A program made the translations under genes and the position numbers. Of a stretch of 64,000 bases of DNA, positions 44,821 to 54,152 are shown piece by piece (the stretch's first letter is position 1; each line of letters starts with the position of its first letter). The notes beneath the pieces are model-generated. The model saw only the letters and a program-made list of their open reading frames with translations, ran no database searches and was not told the DNA's origin. This DNA is from Kiloniella majae (GTDB lineage: Bacteria; Pseudomonadota; Alphaproteobacteria; Kiloniellales; Kiloniellaceae), in NCBI RefSeq assembly GCF_002118315.1, contig NZ_MTSZ01000005.1, forward strand, positions 124,001 through 188,000, given 5' to 3'.

Positions 44821-45804
44821 TTATAGCTTCTGACTTTGACTTGGGAGCTTGCGTTCAGAAAGCGGTGTACAGCCAAAGAAGTTGCGATAACAGCGCGAGA
44901 AATGCGCAGACGAGTTATACCCACAGGCTAGAGCCACTTCGATAATTCGCATCTTGGTTTGCATGATCAACTGTCGTGATCGATAGAGCCTCAGCTCACT
45001 ATAGTATCTGGCCGGAGACTTATTAAATTGCTTGCTGAACATTCGCTCCAACTGACGGCGCGATGAACCCGCAATCTTGGAGAGTTCTTCAAGGCTCAAA
45101 GGCTCCTCCAAGTGATCTTCCATAATTTGGATCACCCGCAATAAACGTTGATCCTGAATGGAATAACGTGCGGAAAGGCCAAAGTACTGAAACTCTCGCC
45201 GATCTCTAATACGTTCGTGTACAAACTGATCCGCGACCATTCTGGCCAACTCAAAACCATGCAAGTCAGAGATAAAGTTCAACATCATATCCAGACCAGC
45301 CGTGCCCCCAACACAGGTAAAACCCTTTGCACTGACCTCAAACAGCTCATTGGATGTTTCAATTTCGGGAAACGTTTCCTTGAAGGCTGACAGATATTCC
45401 CAATGGACCGCACATTTGGTTTTATCGGCCAACCCGGCTTTGGCCAGATAATATGATGCCGTATAAAGCGCACCGATAACCTTACCCTGACGCCCCACAG
45501 TTCTCAGCCACGGCATAAAGTCACTGGTATCAAAGCCGGATATATTATGCCCGCCACAAAGAATGATATTTTCCGGCTCACTCGCAGAGGCCAGATCCCC
45601 CTGCACTTCCAGACGCAATCCATTCGACGCTTCGACATTCTTTCCATCCAGAGAGAAAACCGGACAGTCATAGAGTTCTTCGCGTGCAACCTTGTTTGCA
45701 ACGCGCAAGGGTTCCATTGCAAAGGTAAAAGAATTCATCGAAAACCCGGGCAAGAGCAAAAAGCCAACACGTCGGGTTTTGCCTTCTTTGGGTTCTGGAA
45801 ACAT
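44821..45804 (-). CDS. GlxA-family transcriptional regulator (DJ-1/PfpI + AraC HTH)
   Basis: 327 aa. The DJ-1/PfpI domain spans about 10-190 (VGFLLLPGFSMNSFTFAMEPLRVAN, cited in part) and has ALYTASYYLAKAG where the nucleophile elbow is usually Cys, here Thr. The AraC HTH is at about 225-320 (LSLEELSKIAGSSRRQLERMF; IIEVALACGYNSSAHFSRCYRNFFG). It follows the aminotransferase gene on the same strand by 178 bp. GlxA-type regulators often govern degradation of choline, carnitine or other nitrogen compounds; the effector is unknown. Confidence 0.9.
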   Translation of the reverse strand: MFPEPKEGKTRRVGFLLLPGFSMNSFTFAMEPLRVANKVAREELYDCPVFSLDGKNVEASNGLRLEVQGDLASASEPENIILCGGHNISGFDTSDFMPWLRTVGRQGKVIGALYTASYYLAKAGLADKTKCAVHWEYLSAFKETFPEIETSNELFEVSAKGFTCVGGTAGLDMMLNFISDLHGFELARMVADQFVHERIRDRREFQYFGLSARYSIQDQRLLRVIQIMEDHLEEPLSLEELSKIAGSSRRQLERMFSKQFNKSPARYYSELRLYRSRQLIMQTKMRIIEVALACGYNSSAHFSRCYRNFFGCTPLSERKLPSQSQKL

Positions 45805-45930
45805 TTTATTCTCTTCTACGAATGACTGATGTGAGCAACAGTTACGATAACTGGATTCTGTCGCTTTTCACACAAAACGACACACACCTCTTCTAAGCGG
45901 CCTTGCCCAAGGTTTCAATAGCAGAAACAA

Positions 45931-45959
45931 GAAAGGCTGCCTGAAACAGACAGCCTTTC
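45931..45959 (-). terminator. Hairpin after the aminotransferase gene
   Basis: Stem GAAAGGCTGcCTG/CAGaCAGCCTTTC with one mismatch and a three-base loop. On the minus strand it leads into TTGTTTC, a weak T run, 23 bp after the stop. Probably a terminator, of moderate strength. Confidence 0.65.
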
Positions 45960-45981
45960 ATAAATTAGACACATCATCTGG

Positions 45982-47148
45982 CTACTTGTTTTGGTGCCAA
46001 TATTCAATCGCCGCACCAACACCTTTACCCGGCTCGATATCCATTCCCATATCGCGCATAACCATTTCGGCTCCGCCAAGTGCGCTAAACAGCATACACT
46101 CATTCAAATCGCCAAGATGCCCGATCCGGAATAGCTTTCCGGCAACTTGGGTAAGCCCTCCACCGAGAGAAAGGTTATAATCCTGATAGGCCCGTTTAAC
46201 GATTTCCTGTCCGTCAATATGTTCAGGAACCATAACACCCGTAACAGTATCCGATTGCCAAGCAGGTGTTTTGGCACAGGTTGACAATCCCCATGCTGCA
46301 ACGGCCTGCCGCACCCCTTCTGCCAGACGGTGATGCCTTTGCCACACCTTTTCCATACCCTCTTCCAACAGAACATCAACAGAAGCACGCAAGCCTCTCA
46401 ACAGTCCCATCGCAGGAGTGTAAGGGCCAAAACCGGTACGGGTCTGATTAATCATCATTTTGAAATCAAAATAGAACCGCGGGCAAGATGCCGTTTCGCC
46501 AGCTTGAAGTGCCTTTTGGCTGACACCCACGATGCCAAGACCTGTTGGCAGCATAAAGCCCTTCTGCGACCCAGCGACAGCAAGATCAACACCCCAGGCA
46601 TCCATTTCAAATTCAATGGCTCCTATTGAGCTGATACCATCCACATACAACAACGCCGGATGGTTACAGGCATCCAGAGCCTCTCTAACACCCTTGATAT
46701 CAGATGTAACACCCGTTGCCGTCTCATTGTGACAGACGATAACGCCTTTGATCTCATGCTGGGCATCAGCTGCAAGACGTTCGGCAATTTGCCCCACCGG
46801 AGCACCCTCGCCCCACGGCACATCCATGTCTTCAACCTCAATACCAAGTGCACGACATGAATCAATCCAAAGACTTGAAAACTGTCCAAACCGCGCCGTA
46901 AGAACCTTGTCGCCCGGTGAAAGAGTATTGGTAATGGCCGCTTCCCAGCCACCGGTCCCGGATGACGGAAAAACAATCACTTCACCTTTATCTGTTCGGA
47001 AGATTTTTTTCAGATCTTCGAACAGTGGCACCATAAAATCCGGCGCTGACATAGCACGGTGGTCTTCTGTGTTTATATCCATCGCCAAACGAATACGTTC
47101 CGGCATGTTTGTTGGACCCGGTATAAAGAGTGAATTACGACCAGCCAT
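45982..47148 (-). CDS. Serine/alanine/aspartate-glyoxylate aminotransferase family
   Basis: 388 aa, class V PLP enzyme. MAGRNSLFIPGPTNMPERI is the family start, VFPSSGTGGWEAAI binds PLP, YVDGISSIGAIEFEMDAWG holds the Asp, and AGSQKGFMLPTGLG carries the Schiff-base lysine. It transfers amino groups to glyoxylate. Candidates are serine-glyoxylate aminotransferase and the aspartate-glyoxylate enzyme BhcA of the beta-hydroxyaspartate cycle; the other bhc genes are not in view, so BhcA cannot be claimed. RBS AAGGATT precedes the ATG. Confidence 0.88.
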   Translation of the reverse strand: MAGRNSLFIPGPTNMPERIRLAMDINTEDHRAMSAPDFMVPLFEDLKKIFRTDKGEVIVFPSSGTGGWEAAITNTLSPGDKVLTARFGQFSSLWIDSCRALGIEVEDMDVPWGEGAPVGQIAERLAADAQHEIKGVIVCHNETATGVTSDIKGVREALDACNHPALLYVDGISSIGAIEFEMDAWGVDLAVAGSQKGFMLPTGLGIVGVSQKALQAGETASCPRFYFDFKMMINQTRTGFGPYTPAMGLLRGLRASVDVLLEEGMEKVWQRHHRLAEGVRQAVAAWGLSTCAKTPAWQSDTVTGVMVPEHIDGQEIVKRAYQDYNLSLGGGLTQVAGKLFRIGHLGDLNECMLFSALGGAEMVMRDMGMDIEPGKGVGAAIEYWHQNK

Positions 47149-47347
47149 TATTAAATCCTTAGCAGTATCTCAAAATAAATTCTCCTGAGACTACGAAACC
47201 CAGTGCACAACAAAAAGGATCAATTCGGATTAGGAATTGTGACAAAAGCGCAAAAATCGCCCTATGCTCTCAACAAACTTGCATGAGGAAAAAAAGAGGC
47301 GCAGGATATTATACCTAATCAATCACGTCCCTAAATCGAGTTTTCCC

Positions 47348-47968
47348 ATGACATTAGAAGTATGGCTTCTTTTCATTGCCGTCAGTCTTGCCCCTGCAAT
47401 TAGCCCCGGTCCAGCTGTATTCCTTGCCCTTTCCAACACACTCAAGTTTGGGGGACGCGCGACGATCTGGTCAGCGACAGGTAATGCACTCGGTTTATTT
47501 ATCCTTGGCTTTGGGGCTGCCTTGGGCTTGGGCACGATCATGGAAACCTCAGCTATCGCCTTCACAGTTCTAAAGTTCATTGGCGCTGCCTATTTGATCT
47601 GGCTTGGCATTAAAACCTGGAGAGATAAAAGCGGCTTGATAGAGGAGGGGCAAAACACACTTCCTCCTCAAAAACACAAACTTTTTTCCACTGCCCTGAT
47701 TGTATCACTCACCAATCCCAAGGCGATTGTCGTTATTCTTGCCTTGTTTCCTCCCTTTATGAGTGTAGAAGGCTCAGCCCTATTTCAGGCGACAATCTTA
47801 TCCGCAACCTATGCAGTCCTGTGCTTCTTAAATCACCTGACAATTGCCCTTATGGGCGGACGTTTGAAAAATTTCATGAGTAGTGTGAAACGCATTCGTC
47901 TTGTTCGACGCGTCCTTGGCGTTACTTTTGTTAGCTTTGGTGCCCTGCTCGCTTCGGCCCAAAGATAA
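47348..47968 (+). CDS. LysE/RhtB-family amino-acid exporter
   Basis: 206 aa, about six spans. The opening MTLEVWLLFIAVSLAPAISPGPAVFLAL carries the conserved SPGP of LysE/RhtB exporters, and LSLTNPKAIVVILALFPPF-like sequence (VSLTNPKAIVVILALF) is the second hallmark. ATG 47348 was chosen; the longer frame from 47264 adds 28 residues with no family match. It ends one base before the convergent FAD oxidoreductase gene. Confidence 0.9.
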   Translation: MTLEVWLLFIAVSLAPAISPGPAVFLALSNTLKFGGRATIWSATGNALGLFILGFGAALGLGTIMETSAIAFTVLKFIGAAYLIWLGIKTWRDKSGLIEEGQNTLPPQKHKLFSTALIVSLTNPKAIVVILALFPPFMSVEGSALFQATILSATYAVLCFLNHLTIALMGGRLKNFMSSVKRIRLVRRVLGVTFVSFGALLASAQR

Positions 47969-47969
47969 A

Positions 47970-49271
47970 CTACCACCCCATTTTGTCCGCAAAAGCATGC
48001 CAGCGGATCATAAAGGGCATAAACCAGGGGTATCCGGTATACAGTGGTCTGCTTTCAAAAGGCAGATCATCCAGTTCGGTTCGCCCCTCAGGATCGTTCA
48101 AAATCTTTAATGCTGTTTTTCGACCAAAATAGACGGCACGACCAATACCCGAACCACAATACCCCATGGCATAATACACACCATCAATTTTCCCGACATG
48201 GGGAGCATGGTCAAAAGTATAGGCAACAACTCCAGACCAGGCATACTCAATCTTTACCGATTGTAGCTGCGGATAAATTCGCCTCATCGCGTTCCCGAGG
48301 TAAGTTACGTACTCTTGTGGATTGTCCTTAAGATCTTTTGCCCTGCCCCCAAAAATCATACGCTTTCCATCGGCCGATGGTCGGTAATAAAAAACCAGAC
48401 GATGCGTATCACCATGGCCCCTTAATTTAGGCGAAAGTTCGAGAATTTTTTCCGGTGGCAACTCTTCCGTTGCTGTCACCGCCGATCGGATCGGGATAAT
48501 ACGTCGACGAAACCATTGCAAATTTTTAGGCGTATAGCCATTTGTTGCCACGATCACATTACATGCTGCCAAAGAATGGGTCTTTGTATAGACGACGAGC
48601 TTACCTTCAGAACCGGAAATGTCCTGTACGGATTGCTCACCGTATACCTTAGCACCGGCTTCTGTGACTTTTCTCAAAAGTCCCTGCAACAACAATGCCG
48701 GCTGTAACGTGCCATCATCTTCATAAACAGCCCCGCCATGATAAAGACCAGACCCTATTTCATGATGTTGCTCAGATTTAGCGACCATGTGCGCATTGAG
48801 GCCAAGATCCCTTTGCATAACCTCAACTTGTCGGGCGAGATTGTCATAATGATTAGGGCGAACTGCGCCCCTAAACCGTCCCCGCATGACCAATTCACAG
48901 TCAATTTCTTCTTTTTCGACGAAAGAAATCAAGGACCGCATACAATCCAGACTTTCGAGCATAATGGCACGTGCCTTTTCTTTTCCATAGGCACGCTCTA
49001 GGCCCTTAAGCCCAAGCTTATGAAAACTAGGACCCAATAACCCGCCGTTACGCGCCGAGCATCCCCATCCCGGACGTTCTGCATCCAGGACGACAACAGA
49101 CCGCCCGGCGCGCGCAAGGGTAAGTGCTGCGGAAAGCCCTGTATAGCCAGCACCAACAATAACAACATCAGCCTTCTTAGGTGGACGATCAGATTGAACG
49201 TAATCGTCTGGTTGAAAACGAGAATCAGACCACCAGAAGGGTTGATGTGTGAAGGTTTCAGATCCGGCCAT
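47970..49271 (-). CDS. FAD-dependent amine/amino-acid oxidoreductase (DAO family)
   Basis: 433 aa. ADVVIVGAGYTGLSAALTLAR is the dinucleotide-binding motif and WGCSARNGG the second FAD contact. VPI..RSAVTATEEL and a C-terminal GYCGSGIG complete the DAO pattern. The start FTHQPFWWSDSRF resembles gamma-glutamylputrescine oxidase (PuuB-like) and related amine oxidases. An Lrp regulator lies just upstream on the same strand, which fits amino-acid or polyamine use. The substrate is uncertain. Confidence 0.85.
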   Translation of the reverse strand: MAGSETFTHQPFWWSDSRFQPDDYVQSDRPPKKADVVIVGAGYTGLSAALTLARAGRSVVVLDAERPGWGCSARNGGLLGPSFHKLGLKGLERAYGKEKARAIMLESLDCMRSLISFVEKEEIDCELVMRGRFRGAVRPNHYDNLARQVEVMQRDLGLNAHMVAKSEQHHEIGSGLYHGGAVYEDDGTLQPALLLQGLLRKVTEAGAKVYGEQSVQDISGSEGKLVVYTKTHSLAACNVIVATNGYTPKNLQWFRRRIIPIRSAVTATEELPPEKILELSPKLRGHGDTHRLVFYYRPSADGKRMIFGGRAKDLKDNPQEYVTYLGNAMRRIYPQLQSVKIEYAWSGVVAYTFDHAPHVGKIDGVYYAMGYCGSGIGRAVYFGRKTALKILNDPEGRTELDDLPFESRPLYTGYPWFMPFMIRWHAFADKMGW

Positions 49272-49429
49272 GATCTTGCTCTGCCAAAAGGAAGGAAAGG
49301 CGGCTTACATAAGAAGTAAAATGTAGCCTCAAATCATATGCTGTCATGACCATGAAGTCGTGGGAAGCAGAAAGTTTGACCTCTCTGCTTAACACTTCAG
49401 AAAACCAACTGTACACCCCTCCTCTAACC

Positions 49430-49894
49430 TTATCTTTTATCCAGTGGCACCTCTGTGGTTTCCTTGATCTTTTCCATAGAAAAATAAGACGTCACATCAT
49501 GCAGCGGTGCCGTTCGAATAATCTTTTTATAAACCCGGTCATAATCTTCGATACTCGACACCAAAATCTTCAACAGATAATCCACGTTTCCATTTAGACG
49601 ATGAAATTCAACCACCTCATCAATCTTGCTAATACCTTCAGAAAAACTCTCCAGCCAACCATCCCCGTGGTGCGCCGTTCTCAACTCAACAAAAACCGTC
49701 AACTCTTTTCCCACCATTGCCGGGTCAACCAAGGCAACCTGCTTTTTTATAACGCCTGATTCCTGCAATAGCTTTATGCGCCGCCAACAGGCATTGGTCG
49801 ACAGATTGACCAGCTCGGCAATTTCCGATGCCGGGCGGCTGGCATCACGCTGTAGTTCCTTTAAAATTCGAAGGTCAACATCATCTAATTTCAT
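49430..49894 (-). CDS. Lrp/AsnC-family regulator
   Basis: 154 aa. HTH LDDVDLRILKELQRDASRPA...LVNLSTNACWRRIKLLQESG at the N-terminus and a RAM domain with FHRLNGNVDYLLKILVSSIEDYDRVY. It is upstream of, and on the same strand as, the FAD oxidoreductase (158 bp), so it probably regulates it. It is distinct from the Lrp gene next to ctlX. Confidence 0.9.
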   Translation of the reverse strand: MKLDDVDLRILKELQRDASRPASEIAELVNLSTNACWRRIKLLQESGVIKKQVALVDPAMVGKELTVFVELRTAHHGDGWLESFSEGISKIDEVVEFHRLNGNVDYLLKILVSSIEDYDRVYKKIIRTAPLHDVTSYFSMEKIKETTEVPLDKR

Positions 49895-50026
49895 AACAGG
49901 CCCTATTCTTGAGATATTTTCCCAACTTTTACCACATTGCCTATGAAATATGAGAAAAAATTTTATCTACTTCTGATTTAAACTACTTCCACGCACAAAA
50001 AATAATATACAAACTTGGTGGAACAG

Positions 50027-50296
50027 ATGAAAAAAGTTATCGACGGGCTCTTTCTCGATCACCCACAATCCGTAAACGAAACCTATTTTCAACACATGGG
50101 ACAAGCTCTGTATTTTGCATTCCATATGTGTATCGGCTTTTTTGTTTGTCTTTGCCACGCCTTTATCCCCGGTGCTTTTGAAAAAACAGGCAGCAAATTG
50201 GTAACCAAACTGCATGACCGTATGGTTCAAAACCGCCTGCGAAACCTGGCAAAACAAGATAGTATCAGGGAAAACACAAAAACAAATCTCGCCTGA
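50027..50296 (+). CDS. DUF6356 family protein
   Basis: 89 aa. FLDHPQSVNETYFQHMGQALYFAFHMCIG (cited in part) and the following CHAFIPGAFEKTGSKLV match DUF6356, a small alphaproteobacterial/proteobacterial family with one hydrophobic helix, of unknown function. ATG 50027 was taken, since GGTGGA precedes it; TTG 50015 is an alternative. An opposite-strand frame across the same region is a shadow. It is divergent from the Lrp gene. Confidence 0.8.
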   Translation: MKKVIDGLFLDHPQSVNETYFQHMGQALYFAFHMCIGFFVCLCHAFIPGAFEKTGSKLVTKLHDRMVQNRLRNLAKQDSIRENTKTNLA

Positions 50297-50485
50297 CAAA
50301 CCACCTCTTCTTTGGCTATAGGTATCTTTGGGAAACGCTCTGGTTTCCAAAATACGCTTTTGTGATCGTTTTGATTGAACTGTGAAATTTTTGAGATTTT
50401 TATCAAAAATTCCTTTAGGGTCTCGGGAAATAGCTATCGCCGATAAAATGCGATACAGCCCATCAAAAATATATTGAGCACAAAA

Positions 50486-51493
50486 ATGCCTATTCTTAGC
50501 ACAGGGAACGAAAAGTACGCCCAAACGAAGATCCTGATGCCCGGCATTCTTCTGGCAGTCATTCTCTCTTTTGCAGCAACATTCATTTCAGATCATCACG
50601 GTGGGCCAACGCTCCTCTACGCCCTGCTTTTTGGCATGAGTTTAAATTCCCTGATTGAGGGATCTCCTGCCAAACCCGGTATCGAATTCACCAGTAAATA
50701 TGTACTGCGTATCGGTGTTGCACTTCTTGGCGTTCGCATAGGTCTGGACCAGATTTCTCAGCTAGGACTTACATCGGCAAGCATATTAGTAATAGCTGTC
50801 ATCATCACAATTATATCTGGCGTCCTGCTGGCAAAATTCTTTGGCTTTGATAAAAGGTTTGGCCTTCTCACGGGTGGCGCGACGGCAATTTGTGGAGCTT
50901 CTGCAGCTTTGGCCATCTCGGCCGCAATGCCGGCCTCTCCTACCAAAGAACGTTCAACACTTTTTGCTGTTGTTGCTGTGACAACCTTATCCACTCTGGC
51001 TATGATTCTTTACCCTCCGCTCGCTCTATGGCTGGGAATGACATCAACAGAGGCGGGCTTTTTTATTGGTGGAACGATTCATGATGTTGCCCAGGTCGTT
51101 GGTGCTGGTTATTCCATCTCACCAGAAGCCGGTGATGCCGCAACGGTGGCAAAGCTGTTTCGCGTTGCACTTCTCATCCCGATTACCTTATTTGTGACCA
51201 CAATCTTCAAACAGACCAGCTCGAATAAAATAAAGGCCTATCTGCCGCCCCTCTTTTTGGTCGGGTTTGTCTTTTTCACAAGCCTGCGCTCAATAGGTGT
51301 TTTACCAGAAATAGTAATCACACAACTGTCCGAGCTCTCCCGCTGGTGTCTGATTACCGCTATTGCAGCAGTCGGGTTGAAAACATCTTTACGGGATGTT
51401 TTACAAATAGGCCACCAGGCTTTGATACTTGTCGTGATAGAGACAGCAGTTATTGCAGGTTTGATATTGGGCAGTGTTTATCTGATACATTGA
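50486..51493 (+). CDS. YeiH/UPF0324 family membrane protein
   Basis: 335 aa, ten or so spans. GMSLNSLIEGSPAKPGIEF, LRIGVALLGVRIGLDQI, GGATAICGASAALAISAAMP and GTIHDVAQVVGAG are UPF0324 (YeiH) hallmarks. The family is annotated as putative sulfate exporters, for which evidence is limited. ATG 50486 was taken; TTG 50474 is in frame. Convergent with a dipeptidase gene; they share a terminator. Confidence 0.88.
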   Translation: MPILSTGNEKYAQTKILMPGILLAVILSFAATFISDHHGGPTLLYALLFGMSLNSLIEGSPAKPGIEFTSKYVLRIGVALLGVRIGLDQISQLGLTSASILVIAVIITIISGVLLAKFFGFDKRFGLLTGGATAICGASAALAISAAMPASPTKERSTLFAVVAVTTLSTLAMILYPPLALWLGMTSTEAGFFIGGTIHDVAQVVGAGYSISPEAGDAATVAKLFRVALLIPITLFVTTIFKQTSSNKIKAYLPPLFLVGFVFFTSLRSIGVLPEIVITQLSELSRWCLITAIAAVGLKTSLRDVLQIGHQALILVVIETAVIAGLILGSVYLIH

Positions 51494-51525
51494 CCGGAAA
51501 CGAACAAATATAACACGGGCAAAAT

Positions 51526-51557
51526 AAAAGGCGGCTTAAATATAGAAGCCGCCTTTT
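51526..51557. terminator. Bidirectional terminator between yeiH-like and dipeptidase genes
   Basis: Perfect 12-bp stem AAAAGGCGGCTT/AAGCCGCCTTTT with an eight-base loop, between two convergent genes. The A/T tails allow termination in both directions. Confidence 0.9.
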
Positions 51558-51564
51558 GTAATAC

Positions 51565-52953
51565 CTACGCGCCCAATGCCGCGATAATACGGACCCAAGA
51601 GCGAATACCCTTGTGGAAGCTCTTGAGGTCGTATTTCTCATTGGGACTATGGATACGATCATCTTCCAATGCAAAGCCAACCAGAAGAGTTTCCATTCCC
51701 AAAACACGGCGGAATTCAGTTGTAATAGGAATAGAGCCACCAGATCCAATCAAGGCTGCTTCTTTATTCCATTCATCAGAAAGCGCTTTGATCACCTTCT
51801 GTGTTTCCGGCATGTCCGTATCAACAACCAAGGGACCAAATTCTCCCCCGACGGATTCATATTCAACGGAACAATCCGCAGGCAAACGAGCTTCTATAAA
51901 GCTACGGAATGCCTCACGAATTTTGGCCGGCTCCTGCTGATCCACTAAGCGGAAGGTGAACTTGGCATTTGCTTCGGCTGGAATAACCGTTTTGGATCCT
52001 TCGCCGTTATATCCACCCCAAATACCATTCACTTCACAGGTCGGGCGTGATGTCAGCTGTTCAAGCACAGAATAACCCTCTTCCCCTGCAGGCAGGGAAA
52101 GGCCAACTTCGCCCAAGAACTCTTCGCTATCAAAGCCCAGTTCATCCCATTGTTTTTTGATATCGGCAGGCAATTCGCCAACACCATCATAAAACCCGGG
52201 AATTTGAACTCGCCCTTTGTCATCACGAAGATCGGCAATAATCTTGGACAAAACATGCAAAGGATTTCGCGCTGCAGAACCATAACCACCGGAATGCAAA
52301 TCACGATCAGCAGCTTTGATAACAAGGTTCTCTTTCATCATTCCGCGCAAGCGTACTGTAATAGCAGGTGTATCCTTGTCCCACATGCCTGTATCACAGA
52401 CCAGCGCCAGATCTGCCTTTAGCTCGTCTTTATGCGTAGCGAGGAAATCATCCAGACTTGGACTACCCGTTTCTTCTTCGCCCTCAAGAATCATCGACGC
52501 ATTCAGCGGCAATTTACCTGTTACAGCACGCCAGGCCCGGCAAGCTTCCACAAAGGTCAAAAGCTGCCCCTTGTCATCAGATGTACCGCGACCTGTCAGT
52601 TCCTTGCTACCGTCTGGCAGTTCTTTTACTGTCGGTTCAAAAGGTGGATTATCCCAAAGCTCTAACGGGTCAACAGGCTGAACATCATAATGCCCGTAAA
52701 AGAGTACATGTGGTCCAGAATCTTGATCTGGCGTATGCGCAACAACCATAGGATGGCCTGGAGTTGGCCGTACAGAGGCATCAAACTGAAGCTCTTTAAG
52801 CTCGCGCTCTAGCCATTCTGCTGCTTTTTGGCATTCTGCTTTATAGGCAGGGTCAGTCGAGATACTTTCAATTCTGACAAGGTCAAATAATCTGTCGATA
52901 GATTCTTCCAGATGGTCATCCACGTGGGACAACACTTGATCCAGAGCGCTCAT
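51565..52953 (-). CDS. M20-family dipeptidase
   Basis: 462 aa. The zinc ligands are in FYGHYDVQPVDP, GRGTSDDKGQLL and EGEEETGSPSL; VCDTGMWDKDTPAIT is typical of the CNDP-like dipeptidase group. There is no signal peptide, so it should be cytosolic and release amino acids from dipeptides. The dimerisation (lid) domain falls at about 200-370 (HSGGYGSAARNPL). RBS AGGAGC precedes ATG 52953. Single-gene unit ending in a strong terminator. Confidence 0.93.
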   Translation of the reverse strand: MSALDQVLSHVDDHLEESIDRLFDLVRIESISTDPAYKAECQKAAEWLERELKELQFDASVRPTPGHPMVVAHTPDQDSGPHVLFYGHYDVQPVDPLELWDNPPFEPTVKELPDGSKELTGRGTSDDKGQLLTFVEACRAWRAVTGKLPLNASMILEGEEETGSPSLDDFLATHKDELKADLALVCDTGMWDKDTPAITVRLRGMMKENLVIKAADRDLHSGGYGSAARNPLHVLSKIIADLRDDKGRVQIPGFYDGVGELPADIKKQWDELGFDSEEFLGEVGLSLPAGEEGYSVLEQLTSRPTCEVNGIWGGYNGEGSKTVIPAEANAKFTFRLVDQQEPAKIREAFRSFIEARLPADCSVEYESVGGEFGPLVVDTDMPETQKVIKALSDEWNKEAALIGSGGSIPITTEFRRVLGMETLLVGFALEDDRIHSPNEKYDLKSFHKGIRSWVRIIAALGA

Positions 52954-53230
52954 TCCTATGCTCCTAGCGTTTAGTTTTTCTTTATTAGCCTCAACAAGGC
53001 ACGTTGGTTCCGCAATAACACCCTGTAATCATCGATATAAAATTTTCAGAGAACGAGAATTAGCGGAATGAATAATTGCCTCAAGCTAGCAGAACCTAAC
53101 TCGGCTAGGCAAGTTGTGTTTCCAAAAGGCATTTCTCTGAAATCGAAGATAGGCAAACAGAAATAATCCACTTACAGTTATCGGGATTTACAAAAATATT
53201 AACAAGCACTTGCAGGGAAAGAATGAGTAG

Positions 53231-54016
53231 ATGAGCAAAGATATGACAAATCCTGTACTCGGCATTTTGGGCGTTGGGTATTTTGCCTCTTATTTCACAA
53301 GTTCCCTTAGAAAGGGACGTTACAAAGGGGAAATTTATCTATCCCCCAGAAATGCACAAACTGCGGAGAGAATTTCAAAGGAACATGGTTGCTTAATCGC
53401 ACAGGATAACCAGGATGTTATAGACAAATCAGACATCGTTCTACTCTCTGTCAAGCCTGAACAACTACCCGGTTTGCTGGAAACATTATCTTTCCGGGAT
53501 AATCAAATTGTGATCACCGCAGTTGCCGGAAAAACAATTGCAGACCACTACGCAGTAGCTGGTCATTTACCCAAAACACTCATCCGTATGATTCCTGTTT
53601 GCAGCATCGAAGCTGGTGAAGGTGTCGTTCCTATCTACCCCCCGAACCCAACGGTGGAAAAGTTAGCAGATTATACTGGCACACCAATCAGCTTTGATTC
53701 CGAGCATGATTTTGATCTGGCCTTAACCACATCCTGTATGAACGGATGGCTTTATGAGTTTTTTGGAATGATGACAGACTGGTTAGAAGAAAAAGGCCTT
53801 TCCCAAGACAAAGCTCGAAACGTCATTTTGCACAACATCAGAGGCGCAACCGCCTACGCGTTACAAAAAGAAGATCAAAAACTCGCCGACATCACCGGTG
53901 AAATTGCCACAGAAGGAACTTTTACTCTTGAGGGGCTGAAACTCCTTAAAAAGCAACAGGGCTTTACCGCCTGGAATCAAGCTCTGGAACATGTGCATAA
54001 AAAGCTTACTGAATAG
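53231..54016 (+). CDS. Pyrroline-5-carboxylate reductase-like protein
   Basis: 261 aa. GILGVGYFASYFTSSLRKG opens a Rossmann fold of the ProC type, and DIVLLSVKPEQLPGLLETL is typical of the family. The C-terminal helix bundle is recognisable (TEGTFTLEGLKLLKKQQGF), but it lacks the usual T-S-P-G-G-T-T segment, reading ATEGTFT. It is therefore probably a divergent oxidoreductase, not the main proline-biosynthetic ProC. AGGGAAAG lies upstream. Alone on the plus strand. Confidence 0.7.
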   Translation: MSKDMTNPVLGILGVGYFASYFTSSLRKGRYKGEIYLSPRNAQTAERISKEHGCLIAQDNQDVIDKSDIVLLSVKPEQLPGLLETLSFRDNQIVITAVAGKTIADHYAVAGHLPKTLIRMIPVCSIEAGEGVVPIYPPNPTVEKLADYTGTPISFDSEHDFDLALTTSCMNGWLYEFFGMMTDWLEEKGLSQDKARNVILHNIRGATAYALQKEDQKLADITGEIATEGTFTLEGLKLLKKQQGFTAWNQALEHVHKKLTE

Positions 54017-54152
54017 AAAAAAGCTCCTTCCAGATGATTTAGATCTATTTGCCTCTCGCAGTAGCTTTGTGATCACAATTCCCTGAATTGGCGGTGAGCG
54101 ATTTTCCCCCTACGATACGCTTACCAACACATATCAGGAAATACTCCCCATC

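Noticed and set aside
49360-49395. AGCAGA/TCTGCT hairpin between Lrp and FAD oxidase genes
   Set aside because: Short stem, no T run, and no clear gene end that needs it.
49967-50524. Minus-strand 185-residue frame over the DUF6356 gene
   Set aside because: It is a shadow of the plus-strand gene, which has recognisable family motifs; the frame has phenylalanine- and lysine-rich content typical of antisense translation.
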